Of a DNA stretch of 5,987 nt, positions 1 to 4,188 are shown one piece after another (position 1 is the stretch's first letter; each line of letters begins with the position of its first letter). Both the position numbers and the translations under genes were made by a program. Under the pieces are notes generated by a model. That model had not been told where the DNA came from and made no database searches. It worked only from the letters and a program-made list of their open reading frames with translations. This DNA comes from an uncultured Pseudomonadota bacterium (GTDB taxonomy: Bacteria; Pseudomonadota; Gammaproteobacteria; Steroidobacterales; Steroidobacteraceae): positions 1-5,987 of the forward strand of contig CAITAM010000144.1 in NCBI GenBank assembly GCA_903890265.1, in the 5' to 3' direction.

Positions 1-205
1 AGCGATGAGCGTGACCTTCCGCGAACTGGCGGCTCCCCGGTTCTGGCTGGACGTGTTCGCGCACAACCAGAGAGCAAGGGCGCTGTATCGCCGCGCGGGC
101 CTGCGGGAGGAGGGGACTTTGCGCGGCGCCTACCGGTTGCCCGATGGACAGCGGGCCGATCGGGTCGTCATGGCGATCCTCTCGCACGAGTGGGGCGGGC
201 TTTGA
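1..205 (+). CDS. GNAT-family N-acetyltransferase, C-terminal fragment
   Basis: This is the last 67 or so codons of a GNAT acetyltransferase; the reading frame enters from the left edge (first full codon at base 2) and stops at TGA 203-205. The visible part carries the usual C-terminal half of the fold: a beta strand with LDVFAHN, the helix NQRARALYRRAGL in which the Asn and the 'A..LYRRAG' pattern typify the acetyl-CoA-binding C-terminal region, then REEGTLRGAYRLPDGQRADRVVMAIL, which matches the closing strands of the RimJ/RimL-like and related GNAT groups. Enzymes of this superfamily move an acetyl group from acetyl-CoA to an amine, in the cytoplasm. The acceptor cannot be told from this fragment. 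The ATG at base 5 is probably an internal Met rather than the start, because a complete GNAT protein is about 150-190 residues. Its stop overlaps the likely start of the deacetylase gene downstream. Confidence 0.85.
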   Translation, partial: AMSVTFRELAAPRFWLDVFAHNQRARALYRRAGLREEGTLRGAYRLPDGQRADRVVMAILSHEWGGL

Positions 206-945
206 GCCGCCATGTCGTGTCGCTGGTGGCGCTGCTCACGGCGACGGTGGCTCAGGCGGACGTGATTACGCGATTCCCGGCGCGAGAGCGCGCCATCGCG
301 CTGACCTTCGATGCCTGCGAAAGCCGTACTCGCGTGCAGCTTGATTCCGCTTTGCTTTCGGAACTGCACGATCTCGGCGTTCCCTTCACGGTTTTCCTGA
401 CGGGAAAATTCGTACGGGACAACGAGACGCGCGTCCGGGAACTCGCCGCGGATCCGATGGTGGAGTTCGAGAACCATTCTTTCAGCCATTTTCAGGATAT
501 GCGGCAGTTATCCGATGGACAGGTCGTGGACGAAATAACCCGTGCCTCGGCGGTGATCGCGACGGCGACCGGGACGACGCCCAGGTTCTTTCGGTTCCCC
601 GCAGGGCGTCACGACGCAAGAACCGTCGCACTGGCGGAACGAACCGGCCTGCGTGTGGTGCACTGGCGTTTTCCGAGCGGCGATCCGGACCCCAAGCTCA
701 CGGCCAAGGCCATCGTCGATGACACGCTGAGCCGTGTCCGTCCGGGCGACATCCTCATATTCCACATCAACGGGCGTGGAGTTCACACGAGTGAGCTGAT
801 GCCAGGGCTCGTGATGGCGCTCCGCGAGCGGGGCTATCGTTTCCTGCGGCTTGACGAGGCCCTCGCCGCAACGGTGCCCGGCCGTGCCGGTGGTTCCGCT
901 ACTGGTCGTGACTCGCCCGCTCGGCGTCGCATGCCGTCGCCGTGA
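202..945 (+). CDS. Secreted polysaccharide deacetylase (NodB-fold, carbohydrate esterase 4 type)
   Basis: The protein is a probable periplasmic or secreted polysaccharide deacetylase, a metal-dependent enzyme that removes N- or O-acetyl groups from glycans. A short Sec signal peptide is visible: Arg/His, hydrophobic VVSLVALLTATV, then AQA with likely cleavage before DVITRF. Numbered from a GTG at 190, NodB motifs are: motif 1 TFDACE (D41), motif 2 HSFSH (H96, H100; metal ligands in the family), motif 3 RFPAGRHD (135-142), motif 4 around VVHWRFPSGDP (157-166) and motif 5 GDILIFHING (H192). Motif 1 has Ala where the family usually has the second, metal-binding Asp (TFDD); a Cys-Glu follows. Start choice: TTG at 202 shares bases with the upstream TGA (203-205) and gives a compact signal peptide with a G-rich stretch just upstream; GTG at 190 is the in-frame alternative and adds four residues. 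The substrate is unknown. The 3' end overlaps the opposite-strand phosphoesterase gene by 47 bp. Confidence 0.9.
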   Translation: MSRHVVSLVALLTATVAQADVITRFPARERAIALTFDACESRTRVQLDSALLSELHDLGVPFTVFLTGKFVRDNETRVRELAADPMVEFENHSFSHFQDMRQLSDGQVVDEITRASAVIATATGTTPRFFRFPAGRHDARTVALAERTGLRVVHWRFPSGDPDPKLTAKAIVDDTLSRVRPGDILIFHINGRGVHTSELMPGLVMALRERGYRFLRLDEALAATVPGRAGGSATGRDSPARRRMPSP

Positions 946-2080
946 CCGGGCGTACCCGCATTGGCAGCGGGGGATTGCCCTCGCTGCAGAACGTGACCAG
1001 CGATTCCGGCAGGTCGGCCGGCCGGCTGTGGCGAAGGGCGTCCTCGGTGATTTCATGGAAGGCGAAGTCGATGCGTCCGTCCGCGTGCGCGACACCCCGG
1101 AGGTAGCCGTAAACATGGGTCATGGCGTCCGGACCGCTCGTGACACCCTGGGGCAGGGCGTACCGCTCGGCGCCCGCGGTGCCCACGATCCATCCGGGCA
1201 GAACCGCAGCGCCGTGACCCGTGTCCTGCCAGTAAGGGGTGGCGAAGATGTTCGTGAGCAGGAAATGGGAATGGCTGGCCAGCACGTAGACGTGCTTGCC
1301 GCGCTTCTGCGCGCGAGCGAGGGCACGGTAGACCCGCTCGCCGGATGTGGCACCTTCTGCCGTGGCACACATGCTGTGCTGGTCGGCAAGGCTGTGCGGC
1401 AGTGCCTCGTGCATACCAACGACGATGGTACGGACGTGCCGGTCCTTTACTGCCGCGGCAAGCACCCGATCAAACCACGCTGTCTGCCGCTCATCGAAGG
1501 CATCGTCGGTCGCGTTGTCGAGGTTGATGAAGTCCACGACGCCGTGCCGCCAGTGAAAATAGGTGGGTGGCAGGGAATCCGGGCTGCCGTCGCCGGAGTC
1601 GCCGTCCTTCTGCCGCTGACGCTTGAGGACCTCGGAGTCAAGGTACGGCCGCATCTGCGCACGAAACTGGTCGCGCGACGAGGGCGGAATCGTTTCGTGA
1701 TTGCCGATTCCGGGAAAAAACGGCACCGGCCCGAACGCCTGCACCTGATGCTGGATCGCGTCGGCGAGCGCCATCTGCCGGTATTCCTCGAGGGTCGGCG
1801 GCGACGCGGGCGGTGAAAACCGGGCTTCGGCGAGCAGGTCCTCGTCCGGCTTGCTGATTTTCCGGTAATCGCCGAGGTGCCAGTAAAAGGCGGCGCCCTC
1901 CTGCTTCACGGCCGCGGCAATGGCCGGCATCACGAGGTCACCGCAATTACGGGAATCGCCCGAGACGGCGAAGCTCCAGGTCCCCCGTTCTGCGCCTGCG
2001 GCGGGTGAGAGAGTACAAAGGGCCCCGGCGGCAATCGACGCGCAAACGGCGAGAAGGGTGTGGGCTGGCTTTCTGCTCAT
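899..2080 (-). CDS. Exported calcineurin-like metallophosphoesterase
   Basis: A 393-residue protein of the calcineurin-like phosphoesterase fold, a two-metal hydrolase of phosphate esters. The N terminus is a Sec signal peptide: MSRKPAH, a hydrophobic stretch to about residue 25, then AAGA with probable cleavage before E31, so it should act in the periplasm. The expected metal and catalytic motifs occur in order: GDS (D42), LGDY (D71), GNHE (N127, H128), GMHE (H224) and SHSH (H270, H272). Motif I lacks the usual D-x-H; it reads GDSRNCGD. A charged, low-complexity insert lies near residues 148-168 (KRQRQKDGDSGDG). The substrate is not evident; phosphomonoesters, phosphodiesters and nucleotides are all used within the superfamily. 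ATG at 2080 is the first start consistent with the signal peptide, but the ribosome site is weak (GGA 12 nt upstream). It follows the DUF3034 gene by 30 bp on the same strand and is probably cotranscribed with it. TAG stop at 899-901. Confidence 0.9.
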   Translation of the reverse strand: MSRKPAHTLLAVCASIAAGALCTLSPAAGAERGTWSFAVSGDSRNCGDLVMPAIAAAVKQEGAAFYWHLGDYRKISKPDEDLLAEARFSPPASPPTLEEYRQMALADAIQHQVQAFGPVPFFPGIGNHETIPPSSRDQFRAQMRPYLDSEVLKRQRQKDGDSGDGSPDSLPPTYFHWRHGVVDFINLDNATDDAFDERQTAWFDRVLAAAVKDRHVRTIVVGMHEALPHSLADQHSMCATAEGATSGERVYRALARAQKRGKHVYVLASHSHFLLTNIFATPYWQDTGHGAAVLPGWIVGTAGAERYALPQGVTSGPDAMTHVYGYLRGVAHADGRIDFAFHEITEDALRHSRPADLPESLVTFCSEGNPPLPMRVRPVTATACDAERASHDQ

Positions 2081-2110
2081 TGGGTTCGGTCATCCATGTT
2101 GGCGACTGGC

Positions 2111-2986
2111 TCAGAAGACAGCCTGCAGGGAAAGGTAGGCACCGTTCTGGCGTCGCTGGCCGGCGATACTCCCGAGCCGGGCGTACGCCCCCGTCACGGA
2201 CAGGTGCGGTGTCGGGACAAAGGCCAGTACGACGTCAGAAAAATCGTCTTCCCGGAAGGCGCTGAGGTTACTGGGCTTTTGCCGGTATTCCACCCCCGCG
2301 GCGACGGTCCGGGCGACGAAAGCCACGATACTGGCCTCACCGGTCAAATGGTAGCTGCCCCGGTCCCCGCCGAATCCAAGGAGGCCCAACTGGTTCGCGC
2401 TGGTTGCCCGTGCCGTGCCGTTGATGACCCACGTGCGGGAGAACGGGCCGTCGATCATGATCTTGGTGGCAGCGAGGTAATAATCGACGCCGCTGGAGCG
2501 GGCCGCGCCGACCGCTTGCGGGACTACGGCAAAATCCACGTTCTTCTTCCACTGCAGGCCGGCCGCCAGCTGCGGCCACCAGCGGTCCTGATCGACGACG
2601 GCGTCGCCGAGGATCCGGACCTTGATGCCGAGCACATTCTCGTCGATGGTCTGGTTGGGCACGACGTGCCCCAGCGAGAAGTGCAGCCGGGCAAGGGACA
2701 GCTCGGCGCGATTGGCGAAGCCAAGGCCAATGCCGCAGCTGCGCAGGGAGAAATCGGACGGGAACACGCCGGTGCAGTACACGGTGCCTCCCGTTTGCGT
2801 GTCCGTGCCGAGGCCCGTGATGAGAGCCCAGGGCGTCAGCCCGCCGCCACCGCTGCCCTCAAGGGTAGACAGCCCTCCTGTGGCCGCGAGCCGGTCCGCG
2901 TCGGCCCGGCCAGAGGGCAGCACGCTCAGGGCTGCCAGCGCCACCAACCGGTACATTCGGTGTCGGGCGCCGATTGTGACCCGCAT
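2111..2986 (-). CDS. DUF3034 family outer-membrane beta-barrel protein
   Basis: The protein resembles the DUF3034 family, uncharacterised proteins of proteobacteria that look like outer-membrane beta-barrels. Recognised family features, from the chosen start: LAATGGLSTLEGSGGGGLTPWAL (33-55), a strand with GDAVVDQDRWWPQLAAG, ATSANQLGLLGFGGD in the second half, alternating aromatic/hydrophobic strands such as HLSVTGAYARLG, and a C-terminal ...LSLQAVF, the terminal Phe being the barrel-assembly signal of outer-membrane proteins. C71 and C84 could form a disulfide in an extracellular or periplasmic turn. Start choice: ATG at 2986 gives 291 residues and a sensible signal peptide (basic MRVTIGARHRMYR, hydrophobic LVALAALSVLP, GRADA before D31). 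The frame stays open to an ATG at 3079, which would add 31 residues unlike a signal peptide; ATG at 2954-2956 is also possible. No start has a good Shine-Dalgarno site. No molecular function is established for the family; transport or envelope structure is a guess. First gene of a likely two-gene operon with the phosphoesterase. Confidence 0.88.
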   Translation of the reverse strand: MRVTIGARHRMYRLVALAALSVLPSGRADADRLAATGGLSTLEGSGGGGLTPWALITGLGTDTQTGGTVYCTGVFPSDFSLRSCGIGLGFANRAELSLARLHFSLGHVVPNQTIDENVLGIKVRILGDAVVDQDRWWPQLAAGLQWKKNVDFAVVPQAVGAARSSGVDYYLAATKIMIDGPFSRTWVINGTARATSANQLGLLGFGGDRGSYHLTGEASIVAFVARTVAAGVEYRQKPSNLSAFREDDFSDVVLAFVPTPHLSVTGAYARLGSIAGQRRQNGAYLSLQAVF

Positions 2987-3072
2987 CACGGTGCTAACCG
3001 CCGCGGCGACGTCCGCCCCGGGGACGGCGCTCCGACGAACCCGCCAACTTGTGAGGTGCTTAACGAGGCTGT

Positions 3073-3107
3073 GCGGCATGGATTGTTAACATTTCGTCCT
3101 ATGCCGC
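3073..3107. repeat. 7-bp inverted repeat (GCGGCAT / ATGCCGC) in the divergent promoter region
   Basis: GCGGCAT at 3073-3079 is an exact reverse complement of ATGCCGC at 3101-3107, with a 21-nt spacer that contains TGTTAACA. In RNA the stem could gain a T-G wobble outside (3072/3108) and a G-T plus G-C pair inside (3080-3081/3099-3100). The right arm touches the Shine-Dalgarno GAGG of the haemoglobin gene. It may be a two-half-site operator or a leader hairpin near the ribosome site; chance occurrence cannot be excluded for 7-bp arms. Confidence 0.5.
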
Positions 3108-3111
3108 GAGG
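3108..3111 (+). promoter_or_regulatory. Ribosome-binding site of the truncated haemoglobin gene
   Basis: GAGG lies 7 nt upstream of ATG 3119-3121 and is the best Shine-Dalgarno match in the region. It decides the start: the in-frame ATG at 3101 has no such site (upstream is TTTCGTCCT), and the frame is open for a long way further upstream only because it runs antisense to the DUF3034 gene. Confidence 0.7.
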
Positions 3112-3118
3112 TTATCAA

Positions 3119-3583
3119 ATGCGCTCCCTGGTGACATCGGCCCGTTTCGCGGTCTGCACGGTGCTCTGTGCGACGCTGGTGACGACGGCCTGTCAGGCCG
3201 AGACGCAGGGCTCGCTGTACGCAGCACTGGGTGGCAGGTCGGGCGTCCATGCCATCGTTTCCGATCTCATCGACCGGGCGACGGCGTCGCATTCGACCGC
3301 GAGATCGTTCGATGGCGCCAATATTCCCAGGATCAAACGGCTCGTCGAGGAGCAGATCTGCGCGCTCAGTAACGGTGGCTGCGAGTACACCGGCGATCCG
3401 ATGCGCGACGTCCACGCCGGCCACGAAATCTCCCAGTCGGAGTTCTTCGCGTTCGCCGACATGCTCGACCAGATCATGGTGGCGCACGGCGTCAGCCTCG
3501 GCGCGCGAAACGCGCTGATCGCCAAGCTCGCGCCGATGGCGCGGGACATCGTCGAGGCACCGCGGCAGAGCCCAGCGCCATGA
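3119..3583 (+). CDS. Exported group I truncated haemoglobin
   Basis: A 154-residue protein with an N-terminal export signal and a truncated (2-on-2) haemoglobin domain at about residues 31-148. Signal: MRSLVTSARFAVCTVLCATLVTTACQA, cleaved probably after QA (E28); TTAC before C25 only weakly resembles a lipobox. Globin features: SLYAALGG at the N terminus (32-39), FDGANIPRIKRLVEEQI (64-80), GGCEYTG (86-92) in place of the common GGP..Y.G, then MRDVHAGHEIS with H99 as the expected proximal haem ligand, followed by the G/H helices. The position matching the distal B10 Tyr of group I proteins appears to be Ile or Leu (L50/I51), so ligand chemistry may differ. C81 and C88 could form a disulfide if the protein is periplasmic. 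Family members bind O2, NO or CO; some detoxify NO and some sense. The gene leads a three-gene operon and overlaps the next one by ATGA. Confidence 0.9.
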   Translation: MRSLVTSARFAVCTVLCATLVTTACQAETQGSLYAALGGRSGVHAIVSDLIDRATASHSTARSFDGANIPRIKRLVEEQICALSNGGCEYTGDPMRDVHAGHEISQSEFFAFADMLDQIMVAHGVSLGARNALIAKLAPMARDIVEAPRQSPAP

Positions 3584-4188
3584 GTCGCAGACGCGCTGTG
3601 GTCGCTCTGCTTGGCGTGGTGCTCTGCGGCAGTGCCTTCGCCGGTGACCTGCGGGTGTCGGTCGTCGACGCGGCGGGGCATCCCCTGAAAGACGCGGTGA
3701 TCTATCTGCAGGGGGGGGCGCCGATGGCCGCCCCGGCACCGGCACCGGCAGTCATCGACCAGGTTCACAAGCAGTTCGTCCCGCAGGTCTCCGTCATTCA
3801 GGTCGGCAGCGCCGTGAGCTTTCCCAACAACGACCAGATCAGGCACTCGGTGTATTCCTTCTCGGAGGCCAAGCCGTTCACGCTGAAGCTGTACGCCGGC
3901 AAGCCGCCCGGGCCGGTGGTTTTCGACAAGCCCGGGGTCGTCGTCCTTGGCTGCAACATCCACGACCAGATGGCCGCATGGGTGGTGGTCGTCGACACGC
4001 CTTACTTCGGCAAGACCGACGCGAATGGCGACCTGAGCGTTCAGGGGGTAAAGCCTGGCACGTACGAACTGGTTGCCTGGTATCCGATGATGGAGCAGGG
4101 ACCCACCCTCCAGCCGGTCACGCTTCAGTCGGCCGAGGTCCAGCGCAGGATCCAGCTGCCGGTGACTCCGCTGGCGGGTGGCGGGTGA
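3580..4188 (+). CDS. Periplasmic cupredoxin-like protein ('methylamine utilization protein' type)
   Basis: A 202-residue exported protein with a blue-copper-like site. Signal peptide: MSRRRAVVALLGVVLCGSAFA, cleavage before G22. Residues 22-46 (DLRVSVVDAAGHPLKDAVIYLQG) and 144-168 (KTDANGDLSVQGVKPGTYELVAWYP) look like halves of a carboxypeptidase-regulatory-like beta domain. Between them is a cupredoxin-type core with H89 (DQIRHSVYSFS) and C125-x2-H128-x2-M131 (GCNIHDQM), the four classic type 1 copper ligands. A PAPAPA linker (bases 3733-3750, three tandem CCGGCA units) follows the N-terminal strand pair. Databases often label such proteins 'methylamine utilization protein', but no other mau genes are visible, so methylamine metabolism is not supported here. 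Electron transfer or copper/redox sensing in the periplasm is a reasonable inference. The start ATG overlaps the haemoglobin stop (ATGA) and the stop overlaps the GTG start of the next gene (GTGA), so translation is probably coupled through all three. Confidence 0.88.
   Translation: MSRRRAVVALLGVVLCGSAFAGDLRVSVVDAAGHPLKDAVIYLQGGAPMAAPAPAPAVIDQVHKQFVPQVSVIQVGSAVSFPNNDQIRHSVYSFSEAKPFTLKLYAGKPPGPVVFDKPGVVVLGCNIHDQMAAWVVVVDTPYFGKTDANGDLSVQGVKPGTYELVAWYPMMEQGPTLQPVTLQSAEVQRRIQLPVTPLAGGG
3711..3718 (+). repeat. Poly-G tract (8 bp) inside the cupredoxin-like gene
   Basis: Eight consecutive G at codons 44-47 (Q-G-G-A). It is in frame here. Homopolymeric G tracts can slip during replication, and a one-base change would cut the protein off before the copper site. 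Eight units is at the low end for phase variation and could equally be chance in GC-rich DNA. Confidence 0.6.

Larger units (their letters stand above)
2987..3118. promoter_or_regulatory. Divergent intergenic control region
   Basis: This is the only sizeable non-coding stretch. It separates the DUF3034-phosphoesterase operon (leftward) from the haemoglobin-cupredoxin-GGDEF/EAL operon (rightward) and must hold the promoters of both. The part nearest the haemoglobin gene (about 3045-3120) is clearly richer in A and T than the rest of the window. It contains TGTTAACA (3084-3091), a perfect 8-bp palindrome. It also contains TAACAT (3087-3092), a 4-of-6 match to a sigma70 -10 element on the + strand, but with no convincing -35 at 17 bp. 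On the - strand TTGATA (3118-3113) resembles a -35 box but also lacks a good partner. No clear FNR half-site pair (TTGAT-N4-ATCAA) was found. If the DUF3034 gene really starts at 3079, the non-coding gap shrinks to 39 bp. Confidence 0.55.

Noticed and set aside
878..890. Small hairpin CCGGC-CGT-GCCGG near the end of the deacetylase gene
   Set aside because: Stem of only 5 bp, no T tract after it, and it lies within coding sequence; not supported as a terminator.
851..1816. Long open frame (321 codons) on the + strand
   Set aside because: It runs antisense to the phosphoesterase gene, whose frame has clear motifs and a signal peptide. The + frame shows no recognisable domain; such shadows are common in GC-rich DNA.
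2077..2097. Six-codon mini-frame on the - strand ending in an ATGA overlap with the phosphoesterase start
   Set aside because: It fits the pattern of a coupling leader peptide, but it is very short, has no good ribosome site and could be chance; not listed as a gene.
2060..3118. N-terminal extension of the haemoglobin frame by about 350 codons
   Set aside because: The open frame upstream is antisense to the DUF3034 gene. ATG 3119 has a GAGG site and begins a good signal peptide, so the extension is not coding.
3580..4188. Methylamine utilization pathway
   Set aside because: The cupredoxin resembles proteins carrying that label, but no methylamine dehydrogenase subunits or maturation genes are in the window, so the pathway name is not supported.
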